Shown here piece by piece: positions 41,599 through 50,928 of a stretch of 64,000 bases of DNA. The position numbers and the translations under genes are program-made. The DNA comes from Archaeoglobus profundus DSM 5631 (GTDB lineage Archaea > Halobacteriota > Archaeoglobi > Archaeoglobales > Archaeoglobaceae). The stretch covers positions 1,178,001 through 1,242,000 of the forward strand of contig NC_013741.1 in the NCBI RefSeq assembly GCF_000025285.1, written 5' to 3'. Numbering within the stretch: position 1 is the stretch's first letter; every line of letters begins with the position of its first letter. The notes under the pieces were generated by a model. The model was not told the DNA's origin. It ran no database searches and saw nothing but the letters and a program-made list of their open reading frames with translations.

Positions 41599-42912
41599 AT
41601 GATATGGATTCTAATTTTATTTCTACTGCTGTTTCCAGTAAATGCGGAGATACTTGAGGTCTGCCCAAATCCCTACAATCCGCAGGCGGAGTATGTAAAG
41701 GTGAGATGCAACACAACCTGTATTTTAAGCGATGAAGAAGGAAATGTAACGTTGAATACTGGCATTCACTACGTTACAAAGAACCTTTCAGCATTTGCGA
41801 AGGAGTTTGGATTTGAGCCAGATACAGAATTCAGAGGAAGGTTTGCACTCGCGAACAGCGGAGAAAGGTTACTGCTCTACGAAAATGGTGTGCTTGTTGA
41901 CGAGTTCAGCTACAGGAATTCGGATAAGGGATTGATATATTATAGGGAGAATGGCTGGAAATTCAGATACGAAGGCTGGACAGACTTCGAGCCAGTAAGA
42001 GACCATGTGAGCGGAGAGATTATAGTAACTCCTTCAAATTTCGTGTTTGAAGCAGATACTATCGTATCCTACATCTTTACAACTGACAGATACGTTAGAG
42101 GCAATTACACTCTGTACCTCGATGCAAATCCTATAGGAGGAGTTCCCGTCAACGAAATAGAGCTTACGAGAAATCGCGAAACTTATTTTTTGAAATCGCA
42201 ATCTTACAGGTTCTTCCACTGGAAGTTCGGATTGAACGGCAATGAAGTTGTAGTGACAACAGAAAACTGGAAGTGGGATAACTTGGGATTCATAATTCAC
42301 TTCAAAAGCCAAAAGATTTCGAAGTTCCTCAAAGATGTACTTGAGCATGATAAGATTTATGCCAGCGATCACGGGAGCGTTGGAGAACTAAAAGCGTTCA
42401 AGTCTTTTGGAGGGAGAGGGAAAGTTTACAGCTTTGAGGGAAACGTTACAGTATTTGTCTTGCCAGATTACAACCCGATATTTGAGGAGATGACTAATGC
42501 AAAGAGTAGACTTTACATAATGGCGCCGTACATACACTTCAAAGGTACAAAATTGCTGGACATTCTAAGGAATAAAAGTTGCGAAATCAAGATAATAACG
42601 GCAGATGAGGACTGTGCAGAATTTCTTAAAGATTTTGGAAGTAGAAACGGCTTAAAACTGAATGTTAAGGTTGACAAGAGAGTTCACGGGAAGTTGGTAA
42701 TTGTCGATGACAAGGCGATAGTTACATCAGCGAATTTCGACGAATACGGTTTTAACAGGAACAGGGAGATCGGTGTCGTGCTGGAAGGAAGTGTTGTTGA
42801 CGATCTTGCGAGCTTGTTCAACAATGAAAGTGATATGAAATATACAGCACCGGCTTTGGTCTTGCTCTGCTTAGCTGTAGCAATTGCCTATATCTGGTTT
42901 AGATTTCACTGA
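41599..42912 (+). CDS. Secreted phospholipase-D-like protein with lamin-tail-like domain and membrane anchor
   Basis: 437 residues. Signal peptide ILILFLLLFPVNAE, an N-terminal region with ILEVCPNPYNPQAEYVKVRC that resembles a lamin-tail domain, a beta-rich middle, a PLD domain with one HKD-type motif HGKLVIVDDKAIVTSANFDE (about residues 368-387) and a C-terminal helix APALVLLCLAVAIAYIWF. A single HKD motif means the active site would need a dimer. It begins one base after the mptA stop. Active outside the membrane, on lipids or nucleic acid; unknown. Confidence 0.75.
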   Translation: MIWILILFLLLFPVNAEILEVCPNPYNPQAEYVKVRCNTTCILSDEEGNVTLNTGIHYVTKNLSAFAKEFGFEPDTEFRGRFALANSGERLLLYENGVLVDEFSYRNSDKGLIYYRENGWKFRYEGWTDFEPVRDHVSGEIIVTPSNFVFEADTIVSYIFTTDRYVRGNYTLYLDANPIGGVPVNEIELTRNRETYFLKSQSYRFFHWKFGLNGNEVVVTTENWKWDNLGFIIHFKSQKISKFLKDVLEHDKIYASDHGSVGELKAFKSFGGRGKVYSFEGNVTVFVLPDYNPIFEEMTNAKSRLYIMAPYIHFKGTKLLDILRNKSCEIKIITADEDCAEFLKDFGSRNGLKLNVKVDKRVHGKLVIVDDKAIVTSANFDEYGFNRNREIGVVLEGSVVDDLASLFNNESDMKYTAPALVLLCLAVAIAYIWFRFH

Positions 42913-43166
42913 CTCGCCAACTTCTCAAGCTTCTCTATAGATTCGTCGTCCGATGGGAAGTCGTATATCTCAAAGTTGTAATCTAAATGCCTGATTATCT
43001 TACCAATTCTCTTACAATCCTTACATCTTACGATCATGACCTCAACGTTACCTTTGATGAGCTTCATTTCATCTCTTTCGAGTTTTCCCCTCTCCCTCTT
43101 CAAAACCTCAGCCTTGTGCTTCTTTCCGTCATCACAAACTGGACATTCAAACTCTATCTCTTCCAT
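42906..43166 (-). CDS. Small HVO_0476-type zinc finger protein
   Basis: 86 residues. CPVCDDGKKHKAEVLK at the N-terminus and RCKDCKRIGK in the middle form a treble-clef or ribbon site with two CxxC pairs. The type protein in Haloferax is uncharacterised. The end overlaps the PLD-like gene by seven bases. Confidence 0.7.
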   Translation of the reverse strand: MEEIEFECPVCDDGKKHKAEVLKRERGKLERDEMKLIKGNVEVMIVRCKDCKRIGKIIRHLDYNFEIYDFPSDDESIEKLEKLASQ

Positions 43167-43181
43167 AAAGGCTTTTCAATC

Positions 43182-43847
43182 TTACAGCATAAATCGCTTT
43201 CCAAACTTTTCTTGAAATGTGGAAAGTTTAGACTGGCAAACATCTTTATAATTGCAGAATTCACATCTTGCATTCTTGCCCTTCTCCGGCATGAAACCGT
43301 TCTTAATTCTTTCAACCTTTTCGACAAGCTTTAAGGTGTAGTACCTCTCCTTCCTCCCCACATCAACCCTTCTAAGAACTCCATCATAGCAGTAATAGAC
43401 GAATCCGTAATCGCAATTGACATCCCTCTCTTTCAAAAGCATGCAGAAGGCAGACACCTTTATCCTATCCTTAAACCTAATATCCTTTTGAGGACTTTTC
43501 AAAGACAGAATAAGTGGATGGAAATTAGATCGGAATTCTACAAGCTCGTCGAGTATACCTTTAAGCCTATACTTCTCGGATTCAAGTTTAACCTCCCAAT
43601 CGACTGGTTTTAAAACTTCTAGCTCACTTAGGAATTTGAAATTCGACTTCGCTTTCTCAAAAACATCTTTATCTCCACCGAGTTCGAGAAATCTGTTCTC
43701 AGCCCATTCTACATCGTATCCCTTTCTCAAACTCAGATAAATTTCTCTGGCAGCGTTCATTTCGTTCAACTCTGTTCCGAATCTCATTCTAAAATAGCAG
43801 AGCCTAGGACAAGTCAAATAACTCGTCAAATAGCTTACATTTATCAT
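43182..43847 (-). CDS. Cas4-like protein lacking catalytic residues
   Basis: 221 residues. Iron-sulfur cysteines typical of Cas4 are present: CPRLC near residue 14 and CEFCNYKDVC at 202-211. The PD-(D/E)XK core is degenerate: the His of motif I is missing, motif II/III read GILDELVEF and LILSLKSPQ with Ser where Glu/Asp should precede Lys, and the Gln-x-x-x-Tyr helix is replaced by KVSAFC. It may have lost nuclease activity and kept the cluster. Divergent from a second, intact Cas4-like gene 50 bases away. Confidence 0.72.
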   Translation of the reverse strand: MINVSYLTSYLTCPRLCYFRMRFGTELNEMNAAREIYLSLRKGYDVEWAENRFLELGGDKDVFEKAKSNFKFLSELEVLKPVDWEVKLESEKYRLKGILDELVEFRSNFHPLILSLKSPQKDIRFKDRIKVSAFCMLLKERDVNCDYGFVYYCYDGVLRRVDVGRKERYYTLKLVEKVERIKNGFMPEKGKNARCEFCNYKDVCQSKLSTFQEKFGKRFML

Positions 43848-43870
43848 TCAACTGAGAACGTGAACAAAGC

Positions 43871-43877
43871 TTTAAAA
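43871..43877. promoter_or_regulatory. TATA-like box between the two Cas4-like genes
   Basis: CTTTAAAATTTTTG, with TTTAAAA at 43871-43877. The centre is 24 bases before ATG 43898 and 27 before ATG 43847, the same geometry as the box at 36978-36987. Confidence 0.5.
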
Positions 43878-43897
43878 TTTTTGATTGAACTTGCTCT

Positions 43898-44476
43898 ATG
43901 ATTATAGAAGTCGTAGTGGATTGGCGCTTAAGAGAGCTGGAGAAGCATAAGAGACTTAAGGAAGAGGGAGCAATTGAGGTAACCGATTTGATAAGATGTC
44001 CGCTTAAAAGGGAGTTTGAAGAAAAATTTCCAGACTTATACAAAGCTTCGGCATACACGCCCGCAACGATATTGGGATCGCTCGTCCATCTGGGATTGGA
44101 GCAGATTTTATCGAATGAACTGAATGCTGAGGTGGAGGTTAAAGGTGAAAAGTCAATAGGAGAGTACAAGATAGTTGGACGGATTGATGCAAAGTTGGGT
44201 AAGGTAGGAATAGAGATAAAGACTTCTCGAGCAGATTTTGAAATTCCCTACGATCATCACGTTCTTCAGGCTAGGATTTACAACTGGCTATTCGATCTGG
44301 AGAAGACAGTCCTCGTTTATGTAACCCCAGACAGGATTACGGAGTATGTTGTTGAGGAAGACATAGAGGAAGATGAAATAGTTAAGCTGATCGTTGACAA
44401 AACTGCACCTAGATACGACTGGGAGTGCAGGTATTGCTTCTTTTCGCTCATCTGTCCTAACAAGAGAAAGAAGTGA
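43898..44476 (+). CDS. Cas4-like PD-(D/E)XK nuclease
   Basis: 192 residues. Nuclease motifs are intact: His in GSLVHLGLEQ, GRIDAK, GIEIKTS, and VLQARIYNWLF (Gln-x-x-x-Tyr). The cluster cysteines are RCPLK near residue 33 and CRYCFFSLICP at the C-terminus. Cas4 trims spacer ends in CRISPR adaptation, but solo forms act elsewhere. No repeat array or other cas gene is in the window. The end is 53 bases from tRNA-Ser. Confidence 0.8.
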   Translation: MIIEVVVDWRLRELEKHKRLKEEGAIEVTDLIRCPLKREFEEKFPDLYKASAYTPATILGSLVHLGLEQILSNELNAEVEVKGEKSIGEYKIVGRIDAKLGKVGIEIKTSRADFEIPYDHHVLQARIYNWLFDLEKTVLVYVTPDRITEYVVEEDIEEDEIVKLIVDKTAPRYDWECRYCFFSLICPNKRKK

Positions 44477-44528
44477 TCAGGTTGGCGGCTTTTCATCACA
44501 ATTCAGAGACCCCTCCAATCATCACGAA

Positions 44529-44610
44529 CGCCGGGACGGGGATTCGAACCCCGGAGCCCCGAAGGGCACGGGCTCTCCAGGCCCGCGCAGTACCACTCTG
44601 CAATCCCGGC
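44529..44610 (-). tRNA. tRNA-Ser, anticodon GGA
   Basis: 82 bases, no intron. Acceptor GCCGGGA pairs with TCCCGGC, discriminator G, anticodon stem CGGGC/GCCCG with loop CTGGAGA, long variable arm TGCCCTTCGGGGCTC with UUCG tetraloop, T arm CGGGGTTCGAATCCCCG. Discriminator G and class II arm agree with serine. CCA is not encoded. Confidence 0.96.
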
Positions 44611-44690
44611 ATCACACTTTAAACCTTCAGTTTTAAAACATTGTCGATAAAATAGAAAACATTAAACGGTATCGAGATCAGGTGAGGGCT

Positions 44691-45974
44691 ATGGAAATAA
44701 CGAGCCTAGTGATTTCGCATAAGAAGGCGGATATAAGGGATATAGAGAAGGCGTGGCATGGGGACTGTTGTGAAATAATTTCGAGGGTTTTGTCCAATCC
44801 GAATATAGATGAATGTGCTTTACTTTTCACGTGTAACAGGGTGGAGGTTTACGTTGTTGGTAAGGATACCGTAAATTTTCTTTACGAATTTGCGAAGGAG
44901 ATGGGAGTTCCTAAAAGAATTCTTGACATTTACGTTGGTAGGGATTGTTTGAATCACATTCTTAGAGTTGCGTCCGGCTTGGAATCGATGATAGTTGGAG
45001 AGGACCAGATTTTGGGTCAGGTTAAGTACTTTTACAACATCTGCAAGAAGTGTGGCGGAATTGGTGAAATCCTCGATCTCGTGTTCAGAAAGGCTATTCA
45101 CGTCGGAACGAAGGTTAGAAGGCTTACAAGGATAAACAAGGGATCGGTATCAATTGCTTCGACCGGAGTAGAGCTGTTAGATAGGGAAGTTGGATTAAAT
45201 GGAAAGAAAGTACTTCTGATAGGAGCTGGAGAGATGGGAAGTGCAGTGGCAAGGCATCTCTCTGGAAAAGTTGACCTGTACATAGCTAACAGAACTTTTG
45301 AGAGAGGTTTGAATTTAGCTAAAGAGGTTGGTGCCAAAGCGGTCAGATTCGATGAAATTGAGAAATATATCGATCTCTGCGACATAATAATTACAGCAAC
45401 TTCAGCAACCCATCCAATAATTACCAGAGACATGGCCAAACCCGGAAAGGTCTTCTTGGATATTGCCCTTCCAAGAAATGTGGATGAAGATGTCTGCAAG
45501 GTTGAAGGGGTAAGGCTGTACACGATAGACGATTTAAGGAGGTTGAGTGAGGAGAATTTGAGAAAGAGATTAAAAGAGATTGAAAAGGCTGAAAAAATAA
45601 TTGACGAGGAGTTAAAACTCCTCGAGGAGAGCTTGAAAGCTCTCAGAGCTAAAAGGGCTATCAGAGCTATGTACAAGAGGGCTGAAGCCGTGAAAAGAGA
45701 AGAGATTATCGAGGCCTTCAACAAGCTAAAAGCCAAATACAATATAGATGACTCCGCTATCCAGATCCTCGAGTCCTTCGCTAACTCCCTAATCAAAAAA
45801 TTCCTCAGCTACCCTACCCTAAAACTCAAAGAACTCGCCAAAAGCAATTCTAACCTCAATATCCTCCCTATTATCGAATCTATGTTCGTCGATGGAGGTG
45901 ATGGGTTTGTTTCCGACAGTGAGAATGAGGAGGTTAAGGCAAGAGAGATTAAGAAGACTTGTGAGAGAGGCTAA
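44691..45974 (+). CDS. hemA: Glutamyl-tRNA reductase HemA
   Basis: 427 residues from ATG 44691 with GGTGAGG eight bases upstream. Catalytic Cys in [12 protein letters not shown] (about residue 47), glutamyl-binding [20 protein letters not shown]-binding [17 protein letters not shown] and a C-terminal helical dimer domain. It supplies glutamate semialdehyde for tetrapyrroles. The last 82 bases overlap hemB in a different frame, an unusually long overlap; the region is GC-poor with many Asn/Glu and could be a degenerate tail. Confidence 0.95.
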   Translation: MEITSLVISHKKADIRDIEKAWHGDCCEIISRVLSNPNIDECALLFTCNRVEVYVVGKDTVNFLYEFAKEMGVPKRILDIYVGRDCLNHILRVASGLESMIVGEDQILGQVKYFYNICKKCGGIGEILDLVFRKAIHVGTKVRRLTRINKGSVSIASTGVELLDREVGLNGKKVLLIGAGEMGSAVARHLSGKVDLYIANRTFERGLNLAKEVGAKAVRFDEIEKYIDLCDIIITATSATHPIITRDMAKPGKVFLDIALPRNVDEDVCKVEGVRLYTIDDLRRLSEENLRKRLKEIEKAEKIIDEELKLLEESLKALRAKRAIRAMYKRAEAVKREEIIEAFNKLKAKYNIDDSAIQILESFANSLIKKFLSYPTLKLKELAKSNSNLNILPIIESMFVDGGDGFVSDSENEEVKAREIKKTCERG

Positions 45975-46887
45975 AGTTGAATTAGACGATCTCATCGTCC
46001 CGATATTTGTTGACGAAACCATCTCAAAACCTTTGGAAATTCGTTCGATGCCCGGATACTACAGAATCCCAGTTGAGGGGGTAGTTGAAGAAGTTGAAAA
46101 GTGTTTAGATTTGGGTTTAAATTCGTTCATATTCTTTGGAATTCCGTCGTACAAAGACGAAATAGGTTCTTCAGCCTTTGACAAAAATGGTGTCATTCAA
46201 AAAGCTGTCAGACTTGTGAGAAAGGAGTTTCCTGATGTTGTCATAGTAACAGACGTCTGCCTATGCGAATACACTACACACGGGCACTGCGGGATAGTTA
46301 AAGACGGGAAGATTATGAACGATGAAACACTGCCAATACTCGGAAAGATAGCAGTAAGTCATGCTGAAGCCGGTGCCGATATTGTTGCTCCATCTGGCAT
46401 GATGGATGGAATGGTTAAAGCCATAAGGAGCGCCTTGGATGATGAAGGCTTTACCGATGTTGCGATAATGAGCTACTCAGCCAAATACGCATCGAGCTTC
46501 TACGGGCCATTCAGAGAGGCTGCGGATAGCGGCTACAAGTTCGGAGATAGAAGGAGTTATCAGGCGGATATACACAACGGTGATGAAGCTTTAAGAGAAG
46601 TAGAACTTGATTTGAAAGAGGGAGCAGATATAGTAATGGTCAAACCCGCTCTGGCGTACTTGGACATAGTTAGGAGAGTTAAGGAGACATTTAGAGTTCC
46701 AACGTGTGCATACAACGTAAGTGGAGAATATTCGATGGTTAAGGCCTCAGCTATTCAAGGCTGGCTTGATGAGAAGGATATAGTTTACGAGATTTTAACG
46801 AGCATAAAGAGGGCCGGAGCAGATTTGATAATCACATACCATGCGAAAGATTTCGCTAGGTGGATGAAGGAAGGATTCGATTGGTAA
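45892..46887 (+). CDS. hemB: Porphobilinogen synthase HemB
   Basis: 331 residues at the longest start. Three starts are possible: ATG 45892, ATG 45901, and TTG 45907, which is placed best behind the perfect ribosome binding site GGAGGTGAT. Zinc-type enzyme: [14 protein letters not shown] gives the three Cys, [18 protein letters not shown] the first Lys and [10 protein letters not shown] the Schiff-base Lys. It condenses two 5-aminolevulinate molecules. Follows hemA as in most archaea. Confidence 0.95.
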   Translation: MEVMGLFPTVRMRRLRQERLRRLVREAKVELDDLIVPIFVDETISKPLEIRSMPGYYRIPVEGVVEEVEKCLDLGLNSFIFFGIPSYKDEIGSSAFDKNGVIQKAVRLVRKEFPDVVIVTDVCLCEYTTHGHCGIVKDGKIMNDETLPILGKIAVSHAEAGADIVAPSGMMDGMVKAIRSALDDEGFTDVAIMSYSAKYASSFYGPFREAADSGYKFGDRRSYQADIHNGDEALREVELDLKEGADIVMVKPALAYLDIVRRVKETFRVPTCAYNVSGEYSMVKASAIQGWLDEKDIVYEILTSIKRAGADLIITYHAKDFARWMKEGFDW

Positions 46888-46921
46888 ATTTATTATCTAA
46901 CTTATTGCCGTAACGGTTTCA

Positions 46922-48040
46922 ATGATCGCAAGCAGAGTTAAGGGTATATCGACTTCTCTGATTCGAAGGATGTTTGAGATAGTCGAGAAAGCTAAGAAAG
47001 AGGGTAAGAAAATAATAAATCTCTCGATAGGAGAGCCGGATTTTGACACTCCCTTAGAAATCATTGAAAAGGCTTACGAGTACATGAAAAAGGGCTACAC
47101 ACATTACACATCCAACTTCGGCATCGAAGAGCTTAGAGTTGCAATAGCTGAGAGGTACGGAGTGGAGAAAGATAACGTCATGGTTACGACAGGTGGTAGC
47201 GAAGCTCTTCTGAATGCAAGTTTAGCTTTCATCGAGGAAGGTAGCGATGTTGTAATACCTTCACCAAACTTCCTAAGCTATTTCACGTATGCAAAGCTCT
47301 GTAAGGCTAGAGTTTTAGAAATTTTAACACATCCAACATTTGAGCTCGACTTGGACAAGCTCAACGAAGTCATGAGCAAAAACATCTCAGTCATATTCCT
47401 CAACTACCCAAACAATCCTACAGGTGTTGTTTTAGATGAGAAAACAATCAAAGGTGTTGTGGAAATTGCAAGAGACTACGGTACGATAGTTGTTAGCGAT
47501 GAGATATACGACCAAATCTATTATGACAAAAAACCCATAAGCTTGGCTGGAGAAGAGAATGTGGTGGTTGTAAACGGTTTCTCCAAGTCTTTGGCTATGA
47601 CGGGATGGCGTATTGGGTTTGTAATAGCTGAGAAGGATTTGCTGGATGAGATGCTTAAAGTTCATCAAGTGAACGGAGTGTGTGCTCCAGCCTTTGCACA
47701 GAAAGCTGTAGCTGATATCTTAAGCAGTGGTGAGGCTGAAAAACTTACGAGGAAGATGGTTGAAGAGTTTAGAAGGCGCAGGGATTTTGTATATTCAAAG
47801 CTGAAAAAAGTATTTGATGTTGTTAAGCCGGAAGGGGCATTCTACATATTCCCAAATGTCGGTAAGGATTGCGATGAGTTTTGCGAAAAATTATTGATGA
47901 GCAAAGGCGTTTGCGTAACACCGGGGAAGGCTTTTGGAAGTGGAAATGAAAACTACGTTAGAATATCCTTCGCAATATCGATGGAAAATCTGAAGGTTGC
48001 TATGGAAAGGATTGAGGAGTATGCTCGTGAAAACTCTTGA
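46922..48040 (+). CDS. Class I/II pyridoxal-phosphate aminotransferase
   Basis: 372 residues, AspC/aromatic aminotransferase type. PLP Lys in NGFSKSLAMTGWRIG (about residue 225), substrate carboxylate Arg in NYVRISFA, MTTGGSEA loop and NYPNNPTG. Aspartate or aromatic substrates are both possible. It starts 35 bases after hemB. Confidence 0.9.
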   Translation: MIASRVKGISTSLIRRMFEIVEKAKKEGKKIINLSIGEPDFDTPLEIIEKAYEYMKKGYTHYTSNFGIEELRVAIAERYGVEKDNVMVTTGGSEALLNASLAFIEEGSDVVIPSPNFLSYFTYAKLCKARVLEILTHPTFELDLDKLNEVMSKNISVIFLNYPNNPTGVVLDEKTIKGVVEIARDYGTIVVSDEIYDQIYYDKKPISLAGEENVVVVNGFSKSLAMTGWRIGFVIAEKDLLDEMLKVHQVNGVCAPAFAQKAVADILSSGEAEKLTRKMVEEFRRRRDFVYSKLKKVFDVVKPEGAFYIFPNVGKDCDEFCEKLLMSKGVCVTPGKAFGSGNENYVRISFAISMENLKVAMERIEEYARENS

Positions 48041-48596
48041 AAAGGATGAGGTGAGGGAATTCGTTAAGCTCCTCTTCGAGTGCTGTGAGGAGTTGAAATT
48101 GATATTTGGAGATGAGTACATCGGAAGAGAGATACTTGAAAGCTATTACAACTCTTTAGAGGATTACGATGGTATAATGGTTGTAAAGGGTGAGAAGAGA
48201 TTACTAGGATTTGCGGAGCTTAAGACAAGTGAAATCAAACGAAAGCTACCTACAAAACCCTTCCTAATTCTTGGAATTTCGAAGGGAATTAAAGCCAGAC
48301 TTTTGATGAGCTTCTTTGATAAGAAACCGAAAAGGGACGAAGTTTACATCAGATTCATGGGAGTTCATCCGAGACTAGACTGCTATGAAATAGGAAGAAC
48401 GATAGTAGATCACATTATCGAGTTTGCTAAAGTAAGGGGAAAGAGCAGGATAACGGCATGGTTGCCAGTTGAGAGTGATCTCGTTGATGTTTGTCTAGAA
48501 AGGGGTTTTGAAATAAAAAGAATGCTCGAAAGCTCATTCGCACGGAAGTACCTCGGAAGGAAGTACTACTACCTGCTTGAACTCAGATTACAATAG
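48021..48596 (+). CDS. GNAT-family acetyltransferase-like protein
   Basis: 191 residues from ATG 48021, overlapping the aminotransferase end by 20 bases. The C-terminal half has the GNAT strand-helix pattern [30 protein letters not shown] and [12 protein letters not shown]. Substrate unknown. Ends 14 bases inside the convergent gyrA. Confidence 0.65.
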   Translation: MLVKTLEKDEVREFVKLLFECCEELKLIFGDEYIGREILESYYNSLEDYDGIMVVKGEKRLLGFAELKTSEIKRKLPTKPFLILGISKGIKARLLMSFFDKKPKRDEVYIRFMGVHPRLDCYEIGRTIVDHIIEFAKVRGKSRITAWLPVESDLVDVCLERGFEIKRMLESSFARKYLGRKYYYLLELRLQ

Positions 48597-50799
48597 TGGC
48601 AAAGTTATCCACTATCTTCTTACCTTTCTTGTATCTATCTCCCTTCGGAATTCTCTTTACGTTTATCCTTACTGCGTTACCCTCAGAAGTGTAGGCGTAG
48701 TACTCTTCCTCACTAACTATCTCCGCAACTGCTATCTCTCCTCTAACACCTCTCACACCCATTGCACCTCTATTTGTTAATCTGAACTCATCTATAGGTA
48801 CTTTCTTTGCATATCCATCTCTCGTCAGGATTAGAACGTAATCTCCTTTTCCGATAGACATCCAAGCTATCTCGTCACCTTCTCTAAGCGTTATAGCCTT
48901 AACACCCTTCGCACTTCTTCCGTATTCTGGTATCTCGCTTGATCTAAATCTCACAATGTAACCGTTTTTAGTGGCGATGATTACGTCTCCATCCTCGTAA
49001 AGCCTTGCAAATCCTATATTCTCACCAGCTATTATACCTGCTCTCTTTGCATTTGCAAATTCTTCCAGTCTGACTTTCTTTATGTTTCCATCTTTACTCA
49101 AGATAACTACATCTCCCTTCGCAACAACCCCCGTTTCTACTTTTTCTGCAGATATGAACTTGGAAAGTGGAGTAAAGTCAAGGGGAATATCCCTGGCATG
49201 GATCGAGTAAGCTTTATCGCTCGAAAACAGTAGTATGTCCAGATTGCTCATAGCTCGAAGTAGAATCTTTGGATTAGACCTCAAAGCCTTGCCAATCTCA
49301 AATCTCTTTATCTGACCATCTAATGTGACCGCAACGCCGAACTCCTCAACTACCTCCTTTAAAATCTCTTTATCGATTATTTCTGTTCTTCTATTGTCTC
49401 CAAACTTTCTCTTAACTTCTCTCAGCTCCTCCACGATTATTTCGTCAACTCTCTTTGGATCTGCCAAAATACTCTTAAGCTCGTCAATTCTTCCCTTTAG
49501 CTCGTTAAATTCCTTCATAAGACTCTCATATTCCAATCTGGTAAGCATCTGCAACCTCAACTGTAATATCGCTTCAGCCTGTTTCTCCGTAATTCTCAAA
49601 AGCTTCATCAATCCCTCCTTGGCATTCTTAGTAGAATCGGACTGTTTTATCAGATTAATGACCTCATCAAGCTTCTCTATTGCCCTTATAAGCCCTTCTA
49701 CAATATGATTTCTTTCTTCAGCTTTCTTGAGCTCATATTCAGCTTTTCTCCTAACGACCTCCCTTCTATGATTGACGTAATGGGCTATGAGTTCCTTCAA
49801 GTTCAAAAGCTTCGGCTCGTTGTTAACGAGAGCGAGCATTACAACATTGAAAGTTACCTTTAAGGGAGTGTGATCGTATAGCTTCTTCAGAGCGGAGTAA
49901 GGATCTTCTTTGAGCTCGATAACTACCCTTATTCCTTCTCTATCCGACTCATCCCTTACAGTTTTGGCCAGAAGTTTATCCTTCTTTATTAGATCTGCAA
50001 TCTTCTCAACGAGCTTAGCCTTGTTTACCATGTAAGGTATCTCTCTTATGATTATCTTGTCTTCCTCAACATCAACTTTACCTCTAAGAATTATCTTTCC
50101 TTTTCCAGTCCTGTAAGCCTCGATTATTCCATCCCTTCCCACAATAACTCCGCCAGTCGGGAAGTCTGGACCCTTTATGAAATTCATGAGCTCCTCAATA
50201 CTTATATTCGGATTTTTTATATAAGCTATAATGCCGTCGCAAACTTCTCTGATGTTGTGAGGGGGAATATTAGTCATCATACCCACCGCTATGCCAGTGC
50301 AACCGTTTATCAGGAGGTTTGGTATCTTAGCTGGCAAAACAACAGGTTCCTGCTTTGAAGCGTCGAAGTTGGGCTGGAAATCGACCGTATTCTTGTCTAT
50401 ATCCTCAAGCATTTTTTCCGCTATCTCCGTGAGTCTACATTCGGTATATCTCATAGCAGCTGGTTCATCTCCGTCAATACTCCCGAAGTTACCTTGTCCG
50501 TCTATTAACGGGTATCTCATGCTGAAATCCTGAGCCATCCTAACAAGAGCTTCATACACAGGAGCATCTCCATGCGGGTGGTAATGACCCAGAACGTGAC
50601 CCACAACCCTCGCACATTTGACATGCGGTTTATCGTGCGTCAAACCCATCTCATACATCGCGTACAATATTCTCCTCTGCACCGGCTTCAATCCATCTCT
50701 AACATCTGGCAAAGCTCTTCCAACGATTACACTCATTGCATAATCCAAATAAGCGTCTTTGAGTTCTTCAGCTATATCTCTGATGAGCACTTCAGCCAT
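48583..50799 (-). CDS. gyrA: DNA gyrase subunit A
   Basis: 738 residues from ATG 50799. The catalytic domain is standard: [35 protein letters not shown], active Tyr118 in [10 protein letters not shown], coiled-coil tower and [17 protein letters not shown]. The C-terminal beta-pinwheel is short and lacks a canonical GyrA box (Gln-(R/K)-R-G-G-(R/K)-G); the equivalent strand reads [19 protein letters not shown]. The box is needed for DNA wrapping and negative supercoiling in E. coli. gyrB is not adjacent. Confidence 0.9.
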   Translation of the reverse strand: MAEVLIRDIAEELKDAYLDYAMSVIVGRALPDVRDGLKPVQRRILYAMYEMGLTHDKPHVKCARVVGHVLGHYHPHGDAPVYEALVRMAQDFSMRYPLIDGQGNFGSIDGDEPAAMRYTECRLTEIAEKMLEDIDKNTVDFQPNFDASKQEPVVLPAKIPNLLINGCTGIAVGMMTNIPPHNIREVCDGIIAYIKNPNISIEELMNFIKGPDFPTGGVIVGRDGIIEAYRTGKGKIILRGKVDVEEDKIIIREIPYMVNKAKLVEKIADLIKKDKLLAKTVRDESDREGIRVVIELKEDPYSALKKLYDHTPLKVTFNVVMLALVNNEPKLLNLKELIAHYVNHRREVVRRKAEYELKKAEERNHIVEGLIRAIEKLDEVINLIKQSDSTKNAKEGLMKLLRITEKQAEAILQLRLQMLTRLEYESLMKEFNELKGRIDELKSILADPKRVDEIIVEELREVKRKFGDNRRTEIIDKEILKEVVEEFGVAVTLDGQIKRFEIGKALRSNPKILLRAMSNLDILLFSSDKAYSIHARDIPLDFTPLSKFISAEKVETGVVAKGDVVILSKDGNIKKVRLEEFANAKRAGIIAGENIGFARLYEDGDVIIATKNGYIVRFRSSEIPEYGRSAKGVKAITLREGDEIAWMSIGKGDYVLILTRDGYAKKVPIDEFRLTNRGAMGVRGVRGEIAVAEIVSEEEYYAYTSEGNAVRINVKRIPKGDRYKKGKKIVDNFATIVI

Positions 50800-50928
50800 A
50801 CGCTTCAATTTTGGTTGTTAGGCATTTAGGTCTTGCTATCTTTTAGATCTCGTATCGGCTTTCTGACTTCTGAGATAGAATGAGTTGATTTCAACAAACT
50901 TGTAGTGAGTAGCTAACAGATTACAAGA

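Noticed and set aside
43182-44476. CRISPR-Cas locus
   Set aside because: No repeat array, cas1, cas2 or effector genes are present in the window; only two Cas4-family proteins.
45098-45796. 232-codon frame antisense to hemA
   Set aside because: Hydrophobic Ser/Leu-rich shadow of a well-supported gene.
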